The notes beneath the pieces were generated by a model. It was given only the letters and a program-made list of their open reading frames with translations. It had not been told where the DNA came from and made no database searches. From NCBI GenBank assembly GCA_963728365.1, contig CAVSJI010000001.1, forward strand, positions 1,116,001-1,180,000: DNA of 64,000 bases, read 5' to 3'. Every line of letters starts with the position of its first letter. Positions within the stretch are counted from its first letter, which is position 1. Below, piece by piece: positions 1-7,912 of this stretch. Source of the stretch: VRUE01 sp963728365. GTDB lineage: Bacteria; Actinomycetota; Thermoleophilia; Solirubrobacterales; 70-9. The translations under genes and the position numbers were made by a program.

Positions 1-185
1 TCGTGCTTCATCGCGTCGCCTTCGTCGTGCTTCATCGCGTCGCCGGTCTTGCTCGTCGCCGCCGCGTTTTCCGAGCCCTGGGTCGAGTCGTCGTTGCTGC
101 TGCTGCCGCAGCCGGCGACGCCCAGAGCGCCGACGGCGACGATCGCGGCCGCCAGGAGGGCCAAAAGTGAACTCCGCACACGCAT
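1..185 (-). CDS. Lipoprotein, N-terminal part, cut by the window edge
   Basis: Only about the first 61 codons are inside the window; the gene runs off the left edge. The ATG at 185 follows a GGGAG ribosome binding site. The peptide starts with basic residues (MRVRSS), then a hydrophobic stretch ending in the lipobox GVAGC, so it should be cleaved by signal peptidase II and anchored to the outer face of the membrane. After the Cys comes a Ser/Asn/Asp-rich linker, and then the octapeptide GDAMKHDE begins to repeat just as the sequence ends. Met/Lys/His/Asp repeats of this type occur in small actinobacterial lipoproteins of unknown role. The function cannot be named from this fragment. Confidence 0.75.
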   Translation of the reverse strand, partial: MRVRSSLLALLAAAIVAVGALGVAGCGSSSNDDSTQGSENAAATSKTGDAMKHDEGDAMKH

Positions 186-254
186 GATGCTCCCTTTCGT
201 AGAGGTCCAGTCAGCCCACGCTAGGCAGAAAATGTGACGAGGAAAGAAACGGGG

Positions 255-301
255 TTGCGGTCGTAGCTCCCGCCTCTATGCCGAGAGAAGTACGACCGCA
301 A
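255..301. terminator. Inverted repeat, candidate terminator
   Basis: Perfect 11-bp arms TTGCGGTCGTA and TACGACCGCAA are separated by 25 bases, just past the stop of the PRC-barrel gene. The position fits a transcription end for the meaB operon. There is no T-run, so the assignment as a terminator is tentative. Confidence 0.4.
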
Positions 302-305
302 ACGG

Positions 306-710
306 CTACGGGCCGGGCTGGGAGGTGACGGAGCCCTCCGGGCGACCCGCCACTTCCGCCGGGCGGCCGAGGCCGGCGCCGATGCCGAAGTGCTCGCCGA
401 TCGTCAGCTCGTGCTCACGCAGCAGCGGCTTGCTCGGGTCGACGACCGGGGCGCCGCGGACGGCGTCCCGGTCGTGGGCGATCCAGACGCGGCCGGCTCC
501 TGCCGCGCAGTCGCGCAGCGGCACGGCGACGAGCGTGCCGCGCACGCGGCCCTGGCGGACGATCAGCCAGCTCGGCTCGCCGCTCTCGGCGTCGACGAAG
601 AGGCCGTGCACCTGACCGACCGACGCCCCGCCGAGGTCGTCTACCGGCCACCCGGCCCAGCCCCTCACCTCGTCGAGGCCGGGCAGCGTGCCTGCGGCTG
701 CCTCACTCAT
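306..710 (-). CDS. PRC-barrel domain protein
   Basis: A 134-residue cytoplasmic protein. Residues about 14-85 (from the VRGWAGWPVDDLGG segment to the VAVPLRD segment) fit the PRC-barrel fold: conversion of a property to another via GxxVGxVxxLxVD, then a short strand pattern ending in P-L. The C-terminal 45 residues are Pro/Gly-rich and probably disordered. Its ATG overlaps the end of meaB by 8 bases (ATGAGTGA), so it is translationally coupled to meaB and probably made in proportion to it. PRC-barrel proteins bind RNA or protein partners; no specific role can be assigned here. Confidence 0.7.
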   Translation of the reverse strand: MSEAAAGTLPGLDEVRGWAGWPVDDLGGASVGQVHGLFVDAESGEPSWLIVRQGRVRGTLVAVPLRDCAAGAGRVWIAHDRDAVRGAPVVDPSKPLLREHELTIGEHFGIGAGLGRPAEVAGRPEGSVTSQPGP

Positions 711-1665
711 CCGCCTGCCGCTCCAGCAGCTGCGACGCGGCGCTCGCCGGGTCGAGCTCGCGCCGCACGACGCGCTCGAGCAGGGTCGCGGTCTCTGGAT
801 CGCTCGCCGCCGTCGCCTCCAGGCGGCGCCGCATCCGCGAGGTCGCGATCCCCAGCACCTCGTTGCGCAGGTTGCGGGCGCGCCGCTCCTCCAGGGTTCC
901 GGCCGCCTCGATGAAGGCGCGGTGCTCGGCGATCGCCTCGGCCAGCTCGGCGACGCCCTCGCCGCGGGCCGCCTCGGTGCGCAGGATCGGCACCTTCCAG
1001 CCCTCCGGATCGTGCGAGAGCGCCAGCACGCCGCGCACCTCGCGCACCATCGTGTCGGTCATCGGATGGTCGGCCTTGTTGACGACGATCACGTCGGGGA
1101 TCTCCATCACGCCCGCCTTCAGCGCCTGGATCGAGTCGCCCGAGCCGGGCATCAGCGCCAGGACGATCGTGTCGGCGTGGTCGACGATGTCGATCTCGGC
1201 CTGGCCGACCCCGACCGTCTCGATCAGCACGTCGTCCTTACCCGCCGCGTCCATCGCCAGCGCCACCTGCAGCGCCGCCTCGGAGAGGCCGCCGAGGGCG
1301 CCGCGCGAGGCCATCGAGCGGATGAAGACGCCCGGGTCGAGGAAGTGATCCGCGAGCCGAATGCGGTCGCCGAGCAGGGCGCCCTGGGTGAAGGGGCTGG
1401 AAGGGTCGATCGAGAGCACCGCGACCTGGCGCTCGGCCTTGCGCAGCTCGGCGGTGAGCGCGCCGATCAGGGTGCTCTTGCCGACTCCCGGCGGGCCGGT
1501 GAAGCCGACGATCCGCGCCGCGCCGGTGCGCGGGTAGACCTCGCGCACCAGCGCCCAGCCGGCTGGGTCGTCGGACTCGATCAGGGTGATCGCCCGCGCC
1601 AGGGCGCGCTTCTCCCCCGCGACGAGGCGTTCGGCGAGGGAGGCTGTGCGGGTGGTTTCGGGCAC
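703..1665 (-). CDS. meaB: MeaB/ArgK-family GTPase, methylmalonyl-CoA mutase chaperone
   Basis: A 320-residue G3E-type P-loop GTPase. Visible motifs are Walker A GPPGVGKST (residues about 57-65), the following SIDPSSPFTQGALLGDRIR segment typical of MeaB, ETVGVGQAE (switch region) and the NKAD base-recognition motif. MeaB proteins load and protect the adenosylcobalamin-dependent methylmalonyl-CoA mutase, gating cofactor transfer with GTP hydrolysis. The mutase genes are not in this window. I chose the GTG at 1665 because the reading frame stays open far upstream only as antisense to the divergent acyltransferase; starting here leaves about 30 bases between the two start codons. The PRC-barrel gene follows with an 8-base overlap. 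Confidence 0.85.
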   Translation of the reverse strand: MPETTRTASLAERLVAGEKRALARAITLIESDDPAGWALVREVYPRTGAARIVGFTGPPGVGKSTLIGALTAELRKAERQVAVLSIDPSSPFTQGALLGDRIRLADHFLDPGVFIRSMASRGALGGLSEAALQVALAMDAAGKDDVLIETVGVGQAEIDIVDHADTIVLALMPGSGDSIQALKAGVMEIPDVIVVNKADHPMTDTMVREVRGVLALSHDPEGWKVPILRTEAARGEGVAELAEAIAEHRAFIEAAGTLEERRARNLRNEVLGIATSRMRRRLEATAASDPETATLLERVVRRELDPASAASQLLERQADE

Positions 1666-1695
1666 GGCCCTGGCCAGTCTAGAGTTCCGGCCGCC

Positions 1696-2364
1696 GTGAT
1701 CCGCCTCTTCCGCTTCCTCGCCCGCAACGGGATGCTCAACCGCAAATACGCGCGGCTGCTCTGGCGCTACCTCTGGCGTCGCTTCCTCACCGGTGCCGGG
1801 CGGCGCTGGCGCACCGATGGGCTGGTCTTCTTCGGCCGCGGCCTCGAAATGGAGGTCTCGCCGCGCGGCCGGGTCGAGCTCGGGCGCTTCGTCTGGATCG
1901 GCGACGGGACCAAGCTCCGCTGCCACGAGGGCAGGATCGAGATCGGGGCGAAGACCGTGATGGGCCAGGAGTGCACGATCTCCGCCTACCGGCGGGTGCG
2001 GATCGGCGAGCAGTGCGTGATCGCCGACCGCTCGATGTTCATCGACTTCGACCACGGCGTGGTCGAGGTGGAGCGACCGATCCGCGTGCAGGGCATCTAC
2101 AAGCGCGACGTCGTCGTCGGCTCCAACGTCTGGATCGGCTACGGCGCCTGCATCCTGCGCGGCGTCAGCGTCGGCGACAACGCGATCGTCGGCACCAACT
2201 CCGTGGTCACGAGGGACGTGCCCGCCAATGCGGTCGTCGCGGGCATCCCGGCCCGCGTGATCCGCATGCGCGAGGCGCCGGAACAGCTGCGCTGGCCCGA
2301 CCCGGTCGAACCCGACCCGAACGCCTGGACGACGCTGAGCCCACCGACCGAGCCGACCGGCTGA
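1696..2364 (+). CDS. Acyltransferase of the left-handed beta-helix (hexapeptide repeat) family
   Basis: A 222-residue protein with hexapeptide-repeat turns through the middle (residues about 55-190), including the classic end VGSNVWIGYGACILRGVSVG followed by VVAGIPARVIR, which is the signature of MAT/GAT-like O-acetyltransferases. These enzymes are trimers that transfer acetyl or other acyl groups from CoA to sugars or antibiotics, and often sit in cell-envelope polysaccharide pathways. The N-terminal 40 residues (RLFRFLARNG, YARLLWRYLWRR) are basic and aromatic and may touch the membrane. The start is the GTG at 1696, divergent from meaB with about 30 bases between, so one or both transcripts may be nearly leaderless. 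The substrate is unknown. Confidence 0.8.
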   Translation: MIRLFRFLARNGMLNRKYARLLWRYLWRRFLTGAGRRWRTDGLVFFGRGLEMEVSPRGRVELGRFVWIGDGTKLRCHEGRIEIGAKTVMGQECTISAYRRVRIGEQCVIADRSMFIDFDHGVVEVERPIRVQGIYKRDVVVGSNVWIGYGACILRGVSVGDNAIVGTNSVVTRDVPANAVVAGIPARVIRMREAPEQLRWPDPVEPDPNAWTTLSPPTEPTG

Positions 2365-2379
2365 GGTTGGCGACGGCGC

Positions 2380-2781
2380 TCAGTCGAGGGACGTCGGGAA
2401 GGCACGGAGACCCTCCTCGCGGGCAGCGCTGTGCAGCGCAGCGTCCCAGGTCACAAACATAGGGTCGTCGTCGGCTATCGCCAACGCCGCCGCCAGGTGA
2501 AGGGAATCGAGAGTGCGTAGCCGGTGTCGGACGGCGAGCTTGGCCGCGCGCTTCGTCAGAGAGTCATCGAGATCGATCGCGCCAATCTGGAGCCAGTCCC
2601 GTTCGAACCTCTCAACATCGCCTTGCTCGCCACTGCGAGCGAGGGCGCGAACCGTCTCGACGTAGCCGATGCGACACATCCTGTATTGGCGGGTGCCGGC
2701 CATGACCTCAGCGACCGCATCGCTGCCGGCCTCCTTGACGTAGCGCTTCACCAGCGCGGATGCGTCGAGATAAAGCGTCAA
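2380..2781 (-). CDS. PIN-domain toxin, VapC family
   Basis: 133 residues, the usual VapC length. The PIN-domain acidic residues are visible: D6 in YLDASALVKRY, E in YVETVRALAR (about residue 42), and D in LRTLDSLHLAAALA (about 95), with a last D in VTWDAAL. PIN toxins are Mg-dependent ribonucleases that cut tRNA or rRNA when released from the antitoxin. The gene overlaps the antitoxin gene by 4 bases (ATGA type), as expected of a toxin-antitoxin operon. The acyltransferase gene ends 15 bases away on the other strand. Confidence 0.85.
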   Translation of the reverse strand: MTLYLDASALVKRYVKEAGSDAVAEVMAGTRQYRMCRIGYVETVRALARSGEQGDVERFERDWLQIGAIDLDDSLTKRAAKLAVRHRLRTLDSLHLAAALAIADDDPMFVTWDAALHSAAREEGLRAFPTSLD

Positions 2782-3053
2782 CGCTCTTCTTCGCGCTCGG
2801 CGAAGATCAAGGCTGAGGCCGACCGACCCCTATCGCTGGGGGTCGCCGGACTCATCGGGCCGGGCTTAGCTGCCGGCGTGGCGCGACCTTCGGCGATGAG
2901 CTGCTCCATCGTCCTACCGCGCTCAGGGGCCGGCGGGACGAGTTCAGCAACGGGGCGACCGCCTTTGACGATTCTCACCCGCTCGCCGGCCTCGACCTCG
3001 CGAAGCACGCCGCTCAGCCGCGTCGCCAATTCGCGAACCTCGATCTCTCGCAC
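2778..3053 (-). CDS. Antitoxin, Phd/YefM-like, partner of the PIN toxin
   Basis: 91 residues. The N-terminal half (MREIEVRELATRLSGVLREV, then GERVRIVKGGRPVAELVP) has the Phd/YefM pattern: a DNA-binding N-domain that dimerises and represses its own promoter. The C-terminal half is rich in Pro, Lys and Glu with ALIFAEREEER at the end, the flexible tail that would wrap the toxin. Starts with GTG at 3053 and overlaps vapC by 4 bases. The 150-base region upstream, shared with the divergent XRE gene, is more AT-rich than its surroundings (for example around 3118-3143) and probably holds the autoregulated promoter. Confidence 0.8.
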   Translation of the reverse strand: MREIEVRELATRLSGVLREVEAGERVRIVKGGRPVAELVPPAPERGRTMEQLIAEGRATPAAKPGPMSPATPSDRGRSASALIFAEREEER

Positions 3054-3207
3054 GTTTCCATGGTAGGGACTGGTCTTTGCTCAGATCCGACCTGCAAGGA
3101 CCTTACCAGGGTGGAGAGTTTTTGTCTGTCATCTGATAGATTGCCGCATTCAGTCGTGGCGCGGCTGGTTCTACTGTGGCGGTGCTTCCGCGTGGGTGCT
3201 GTGGACT

Positions 3208-3516
3208 ATGTACATGCCACCTAGAACAATGCCGCCCGTGGACATCGGCGCCCTCTTCGGGGAAAACCTTGCCCGCTGCCGCAGGCGGGCCGACATGTCG
3301 CAGGAGGAGCTCGGGGTTCGCGCCTCCCTGCACCGCACGGAGATCAGCCAGCTGGAGCGCGGGCTGCGCGTGGCGCGCATCGACACGCTGATCAAGCTCG
3401 CCGGAGCCCTCGGCGTCGCCCCCAGCGAGCTGATCGAGGGAATCGACTGGAGCCCCGGCAGCACGACGGTCGGCGAGTTCAGACCGGCGGCGCGGACTCA
3501 GGCGGACCTGAACTGA
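3208..3516 (+). CDS. XRE-family helix-turn-helix regulator
   Basis: About 102 residues with one HTH_3 domain at residues about 14-75: GENLARCRRRADMSQEELG, then SLHRTEISQLERGLR (recognition helix) and LIKLAGALGVAPSELIEG. The Pro/Ala-rich C-terminal tail has no visible effector domain, so this is a small DNA-binding protein that may act by dimerisation. The start is uncertain: an upstream GTG at 3196, ATG at 3208, 3214 and 3229 are all in frame, and none has a strong ribosome binding site. It is divergent from the VapBC-type operon and may regulate that promoter as well as its own. Confidence 0.75.
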   Translation: MYMPPRTMPPVDIGALFGENLARCRRRADMSQEELGVRASLHRTEISQLERGLRVARIDTLIKLAGALGVAPSELIEGIDWSPGSTTVGEFRPAARTQADLN

Positions 3517-3517
3517 C

Positions 3518-4711
3518 CTAGGCCGCGCTGGTCTCGCCGACCAGGTCGGCGTAGACGCCGGCCGTCTGCTCGGCGACGTCGGCCCAGTCGAAGCGGCGCA
3601 GGTGCTCGTAGGCTTCGGCGACGAGGCTGCGGCCGAGCTCGTCGTCGGAGAGCACGCGGAGGGCGACCTCGGCGAGGCCTTCGGGGTCGCGAGCGGGAAA
3701 GCGCAGGCCGACCTCCTCGTGGGGGACGACCTCGCGCAGGCCGCCCGTGTCGGCGACGATGCAGGGGCAGCCGGAGGCCATCGCCTCGAGCGCGACCAGG
3801 CCGAAGGGCTCGTAGATCGAGGGGACCACGGTCAGGTCGGCGATCCGGTAGAGCGAGTGCAGGACGTCGTCGCCGATCCAGCCGAGGAAGGTGCCGTGCT
3901 CCATCAGGCCCAGCCCCTCGGCCTGCTTGTGCAGCTCGGCCTCGTGGGTGCCCGAGCCGGCGATCAGGAAGCGGGTGCCGGGCGCCTCCTCGATCAGCCG
4001 TGGCATCGCCTCCAGCGCCAGCTGGAAGCCCTTCTCGTAGACCAGGCGGCCGATCAGCAGGACCAGCTTCTCCTGCGGCGCGGCGAACTCGGCTCGCAGG
4101 CGGGTCAGCTCGGCAGGGTCCTGGGGCTGCAGGTCGTCGGGGTCGATCCCGTTCGGTATCACCGAGACCCGCCCCTCCTCGACTCCGAAGATGTCGGCGA
4201 TCTGCTCGCGCATGTAGTGCGAGCAGGCAATCACCCGGGCGGAGCGGTTGGCGATCCAGCGCTCGACGCCGTGGATGTAGGTCTGCGGGTGCTTGTCCAC
4301 CCAGCCCTGGTGGCGACCGTGCTCGGTGGCGTGGATCGTCGTCACCAGCGGCGCGTCGAAGCGTTTGGCGAGGTGGTCGCAGGCGTTGGCGACCAGCCAG
4401 TCGTGGCCGTGGACCAGGTCGAAGCGGTAGCGGTCGCCGAGCTCGACCCCGACGGCGAGCATGTCGGAGTTCATCCGCTCGACCCAGGCGACGAACTCGC
4501 CCAGATCGGTCGGTCGCTTCGGCTCGCGGATGCGGTGGATGAGGACGCCGCCGCGGCGCTCCTCGGCGGGCGACTCCTCGCCGCCGCGGGTGAGGACGTG
4601 GACCTCGACCTCGCGCTCGACCAGCGCCTCGGAGAGCTTGCGCACGTGGCGGGCGAGGCCGCCCTCGATCAGCGGCGGGTACTCCCAGGAGAGGATCAGT
4701 ACGCGGGTCAC
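3518..4711 (-). CDS. GT4 alpha-glucosyltransferase (glycogen-synthase-like, Rv3032 type)
   Basis: 397 residues with a GT-B fold. N-terminal domain begins with the acceptor-side motif WEYPPLIEGGLARHV; the donor side shows GRLVYEKG (R222, K227) and the retaining GT4 motif E301PFGLVALE309. It should transfer glucose from a nucleotide sugar to a growing alpha-1,4-glucan in the cytoplasm. The gene starts with GTG and overlaps the upstream GH57 gene by 4 bases (GTGA), and that gene in turn overlaps a methyltransferase gene. This methyltransferase-GH57-GT4 order is the same as mycobacterial Rv3030-Rv3031-Rv3032, which make 6-O-methylglucosyl lipopolysaccharide, so a methylated glucan is a better guess than ordinary glycogen. 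Confidence 0.85.
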   Translation of the reverse strand: MTRVLILSWEYPPLIEGGLARHVRKLSEALVEREVEVHVLTRGGEESPAEERRGGVLIHRIREPKRPTDLGEFVAWVERMNSDMLAVGVELGDRYRFDLVHGHDWLVANACDHLAKRFDAPLVTTIHATEHGRHQGWVDKHPQTYIHGVERWIANRSARVIACSHYMREQIADIFGVEEGRVSVIPNGIDPDDLQPQDPAELTRLRAEFAAPQEKLVLLIGRLVYEKGFQLALEAMPRLIEEAPGTRFLIAGSGTHEAELHKQAEGLGLMEHGTFLGWIGDDVLHSLYRIADLTVVPSIYEPFGLVALEAMASGCPCIVADTGGLREVVPHEEVGLRFPARDPEGLAEVALRVLSDDELGRSLVAEAYEHLRRFDWADVAEQTAGVYADLVGETSAA

Positions 4712-6141
4712 GGCTGCAACAGCGGCGAAAGGCTCAGATCAGGGGCTAGTGCGCGCATGCGCGGATCGGCGATGGCTGGGGAGTCTATGGCCTCCAGCGC
4801 CGCTTGGGAATGGGCGATCGCCCGCTGGTAGGCGTAGTCGCCCGCCTGGCCGCGCTTGTCGATGAAGGCCCAGTCGCTCGATTGCACCGCGAGCAGCTCG
4901 CGGGCGACGCGTTGGGCGGCGTCGCTGGGCAGGCCGCCGCCCAGGGCGCGCAGCAGGCGCAGCTCGAGCCGGCGGGCCGCCCAGGCAAGGTCGGCGACCG
5001 GCGGTGAGTCCCAGGTGCTCAGGTCCTTGCCCTCGCCCCAGGTCGAGGCGCGCAGCGACCGCTCGACCGGCTCGTGCTCGGCGAGGGCCTCGGGGACGGT
5101 GAGCATGCGGACGCCGGCCTCGGCCGCGCGGGCGACGACCTCGGCGAGCCAGATCGCTCCCTCCGACCACCAGTGACCGAGCAGCTCCGTGTCGATCGCG
5201 AAGACGAGCAGGCCGCGGCGGCCATGCGCCGCCCGGTAGGCACGTAGGCGCTCCGCGGTGGCAGCGAGAAACTCGCCCGCCTGGTGGCGGGCGACGGCCC
5301 GCGCCGCCACCGGGTCATATCCCCCGCCGCCGACTCGCCAGATCCGCACCCCCCGCAGCGACTCGCCGGCGAACTGGGCGTGGGCCGGGTCGGAGGGGTA
5401 GCCGTCGAGCGACCAGAGCCAGGCGATCGCCTCCCAGTCGATCGGCAGCGCCACCGGGCCGGCCGCGGTCGCGACTGGCGAGAGCGCCTCGAGCGGCTCC
5501 TCATGGGCGCTCTGGTCGACGCAGAACCAGCGCACGCCCTGCTCGGCCAGGCGCCACTCCAGTCCCGGCACGTAGGCGCACTCCGGGAGCCAGAAGCCCC
5601 CGTCCCAGCCGAAGCGACGCCGGTGCGAGCGGATGCCGGCGTCGAGCTGCAGGCGCAGCCCCTCGCGGGTCGCGAGCAGCGGCAGCACGGCGTGGGTCGC
5701 CGCCGAGCCGGCCAGGGCGACGCGACCCTCCTCGGCAGCGGCCTGGAAGGCGCGCAGCGGGCTGCCGCCGTGGCGGTCGAGCAGCTCCAGCGCGTGGCGG
5801 TAGCGCGCCTCCTCGGCCAGGCAGGCCTCGCGGCACTCGGGGTCGACCTCGTCGCGGTCGGCGACCGCCGCCTCGATTCGCCAATCGGTGAGGAAGCGCC
5901 GCAGGCGCTCCTGCACGCCGCGATCCTCGAGCTGATCGGCGAGAACCGGGGTGACGGTGATCGTCAGCCGGTCGGCAACCTCCAGGACCGGCAGGTAGGA
6001 GCGGATCGCCGCGTCGAAGAGCCACTCCTCGCCAAACGGGTAGGTGCCGAAACCCTCCACGTAGGGCATGTGCGAGTGGAGGACGATCGCCAGATCGCCG
6101 AAGTCCCGCCGGCCGGCGGGTCCTGCCTGTCGCTCACGCAT
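4708..6141 (-). CDS. GH57-family 1,4-alpha-glucan branching enzyme-like protein (Rv3031 type)
   Basis: 477 residues. GH57 conserved regions are all visible: LHSHMPY near residue 22, the nucleophile region WLPECAY (E187), and the acid/base region FAIDTELLGHWW (D317), followed by the C-terminal helical DUF1957 part ending SDWAFIDKRGQAGDYA. Such enzymes form alpha-1,6 branches in alpha-glucans; mycobacterial Rv3031 acts on the methylglucose polysaccharide precursor. It is slightly shorter than the usual 520 or so residues but no core motif is missing. It overlaps the upstream methyltransferase stop by 8 bases (ATGCGTGA) and the downstream GT4 start by 4, so the three proteins are coupled. Confidence 0.85.
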   Translation of the reverse strand: MRERQAGPAGRRDFGDLAIVLHSHMPYVEGFGTYPFGEEWLFDAAIRSYLPVLEVADRLTITVTPVLADQLEDRGVQERLRRFLTDWRIEAAVADRDEVDPECREACLAEEARYRHALELLDRHGGSPLRAFQAAAEEGRVALAGSAATHAVLPLLATREGLRLQLDAGIRSHRRRFGWDGGFWLPECAYVPGLEWRLAEQGVRWFCVDQSAHEEPLEALSPVATAAGPVALPIDWEAIAWLWSLDGYPSDPAHAQFAGESLRGVRIWRVGGGGYDPVAARAVARHQAGEFLAATAERLRAYRAAHGRRGLLVFAIDTELLGHWWSEGAIWLAEVVARAAEAGVRMLTVPEALAEHEPVERSLRASTWGEGKDLSTWDSPPVADLAWAARRLELRLLRALGGGLPSDAAQRVARELLAVQSSDWAFIDKRGQAGDYAYQRAIAHSQAALEAIDSPAIADPRMRALAPDLSLSPLLQP

Positions 6142-6898
6142 GGCACACGGCCACGAAGTCCAAGGCCGTGTCGAGGTTTCCGGTTGATCTGAGCTTGAAG
6201 TCCGCGCTCAAGATCGCCGGGGTGAAGCGGTCGTAGAAGGGGGTCGTCAGGCGCAGCGCCTTGTGGATCCGGTCCCAACCCAGGCGGATCGCGATCTCGT
6301 GGGCGCGCAGCTTGCGGGCGTGGAAGAGGCCGAGCATCTCGACCCGCGGGAAGTGCGCCTCGCAGAGCGCGCGGAACTCCTCGGCGCGGTACTCGTGCAC
6401 GTGCCAGGGGTTGTCGGACTTCTCCGCACCGGGCGGGGCCAGCGTCAGCAGGTTCGGGGTCGAGAGGTAGGCGACGCCGCCGGGCGCCAGCATCGACTTG
6501 AAGTGCTCGAGGATCGCGCCGGCGTCCTGGACGTGCTCGATCGTCTGCAGGAAGACGACGGCATCGCAGGGCTCGGCGAAGCTCTCGACCAGGTCGCGCT
6601 CGAAGCGCAGGTTGGGGCCCGCGTAGCGCAGGCGGGCGTGCTCGTGCGCCTCGGGGTTGGCGTCGACGCCGACCGTGGCGGCGGCGCTGCCGGCGAGCAC
6701 CTTCGAGCCATAGCCCTCGCCGCAGGCCATGTCGACGACCCGCTTGCCGCCGACGCGCGCCGCGATCCACTCGTAGACGACGAGGTGGCGCCGGTACCAG
6801 TAGTTCTCCTCGGGCACGTCGGGCAGCGTCCGCTCGCCGGTCAGCGGCAGGGGCGGCACCCCCGGCGGCTGGTTCTCCTGGACGTACTCGCGAGTCAA
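6134..6898 (-). CDS. SAM-dependent class I methyltransferase (Rv3030 type)
   Basis: 254 residues. Motif I is VVDMACGEGYGS (residues about 63-74), then VGVDANPEAHEHAR, the acidic post-II loop, and VVFLQTIEHVQDAG; the later STPNLLTLAP and NPWHVHEYRAEEF segments are typical of glycan or lipid methyltransferases. I chose TTG at 6898 (LTREYVQEN) because the frame further upstream runs through a palindromic repeat. Position at the head of a GH57-GT4 operon suggests it methylates the glucan or caps it. No signal peptide, so cytoplasmic. In mycobacteria the matching gene, Rv3030, is linked to 6-O-methylation of glucose residues; the equivalence here is inferred from order and family. Confidence 0.8.
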   Translation of the reverse strand: MTREYVQENQPPGVPPLPLTGERTLPDVPEENYWYRRHLVVYEWIAARVGGKRVVDMACGEGYGSKVLAGSAAATVGVDANPEAHEHARLRYAGPNLRFERDLVESFAEPCDAVVFLQTIEHVQDAGAILEHFKSMLAPGGVAYLSTPNLLTLAPPGAEKSDNPWHVHEYRAEEFRALCEAHFPRVEMLGLFHARKLRAHEIAIRLGWDRIHKALRLTTPFYDRFTPAILSADFKLRSTGNLDTALDFVAVCHA

Positions 6899-6917
6899 GG
6901 CCCCGGCACCGTATAGC

Positions 6918-6977
6918 CCGGGGACGTGCCGTAAGAAAGCGGACCGTATGGGTACGTAAGTTGCGGCACGTCCCCGG
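6918..6977. repeat. Palindromic repeat family 1, copy 1 (loop class B)
   Basis: GGGGACGTGCC (6920-6930) faces GGCACGTCCCC (6965-6975). The inner part of the left arm is degenerate (GTAAGAAAGC instead of GCAACTTAG), while the right arm CTAAGTTGC-like half is nearly kept as GTAAGTTGC. The centre reads GGACCGTATGGGTAC, the reverse-oriented class B loop. It lies between two divergent methyltransferase genes and so within both promoter regions. Confidence 0.85.
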
Positions 6978-6997
6978 CGTGTACGGTTCCCGGCGCG

Positions 6998-7912
6998 ATG
7001 CCCGCCTCCCCGACCGCGACGCCGGAGCACATCAAAGACGTCAACACGCGCTACCACGACGCGGCGGCGCACGAATACGACGCCAAGTGGGGGATCGACT
7101 TCGGCGAGCTCGGGCAGGGCCAGGTGCGCCAGAAGCTGGCCAAGGCCTTGGGCCGTGACGGCGAGCGCTTCGGCGACGCCCTGGAGATCGGCTCGGGAAC
7201 GGGCTACTTCTCGCTCAACCTGATGCAGCAGGGGACGATCGAGCGGCTCACCGCGACCGACATCTCGCCGGGCATGCTCGGCCAACTCGCCGAGACCGCC
7301 GAGGAGCTGGGGCTCGCGGTGAAGACCGTGCGCACCGAGGCCGAGGTGCTGCCCTTTCCCGCCGAGAGCTTCGACCTCGTCTTCGGCCACGCCGTCCTGC
7401 ACCACATCCCCGACCTGACGGCCGCCTTCTCGGAGTTCCGCCGCGTGCTGCGCCCCGGCGGGGCGATCGTCTTCGCCGGCGAGCCCTCGCGCTACGGCGA
7501 CCGGCTGGCGGCGCTGCCCAAGCGCGCCGGGGTGCTCGCCGCGCCGCTCTGGCGCCGCGCCGTCCGCGCCCAGCCGCGCGGCGTCGCCGAGGCCGACCTC
7601 TCCGAGGGTCACGGGCTGGAGGGCGAGGTCGACGTGCACGCCTTCGCCCCCGCCGACCTGCGTCGCCTGCTGCGCGAGGCCGACTTCGAGCAGCGTCGTG
7701 TCGGCGGCGAGGAGCTGCTCGCCAATGCCTGGGGCTGGGGACTGCGCACGGTGGAGTCGAGCGCCGAGCCGGAATCGATCTCCTGGGCCTGGCGCCGCTT
7801 CGCGTTCAACAGCTACATCGCCCTGCAGAAGGTCGACAGCGGCCTGCTCGAGCCCCACCTTCCCGCCGAGCTCTTCTACAACCTGCTCGTCTCCGCCCGC
7901 AAGCCCGCCTAG
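6998..7912 (+). CDS. SAM-dependent class I methyltransferase
   Basis: 304 residues. A short N-terminal helix region (RYHDAAAHEYDAKWG) precedes the Rossmann core: DALEIGSGTGYFS (motif I, about residues 61-73), LTATDISPGML, EAEVLPFPAESFDLVFG and HAVLHHIPDLTAAFSEFRRVLRPGG. This is the Methyltransf_11/UbiE-like arrangement. The C-terminal 100 residues contain Trp-rich helices (NAWGWGLRTVES, ISWAWRRFAFN) that probably form the substrate pocket. The substrate is unknown. It is divergent from the polysaccharide operon across a palindromic repeat, and its stop overlaps the stop of the convergent cyclase gene by 4 bases. A role in the same methylated polysaccharide is possible but only by proximity. 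Confidence 0.8.
   Translation: MPASPTATPEHIKDVNTRYHDAAAHEYDAKWGIDFGELGQGQVRQKLAKALGRDGERFGDALEIGSGTGYFSLNLMQQGTIERLTATDISPGMLGQLAETAEELGLAVKTVRTEAEVLPFPAESFDLVFGHAVLHHIPDLTAAFSEFRRVLRPGGAIVFAGEPSRYGDRLAALPKRAGVLAAPLWRRAVRAQPRGVAEADLSEGHGLEGEVDVHAFAPADLRRLLREADFEQRRVGGEELLANAWGWGLRTVESSAEPESISWAWRRFAFNSYIALQKVDSGLLEPHLPAELFYNLLVSARKPA

Noticed and set aside
688..1690. Long plus-strand open frame upstream of the acyltransferase
   Set aside because: It is the complement of meaB; the family match of the acyltransferase begins only at 1696.
6113..6136. CGGCGGGTCCTG...TGTCGCT at the GH57 start, similar to an arm of the ftsZ/parA element
   Set aside because: Only one arm matches, with a two-base insertion, and it is not palindromic; probably chance in GC-rich DNA.
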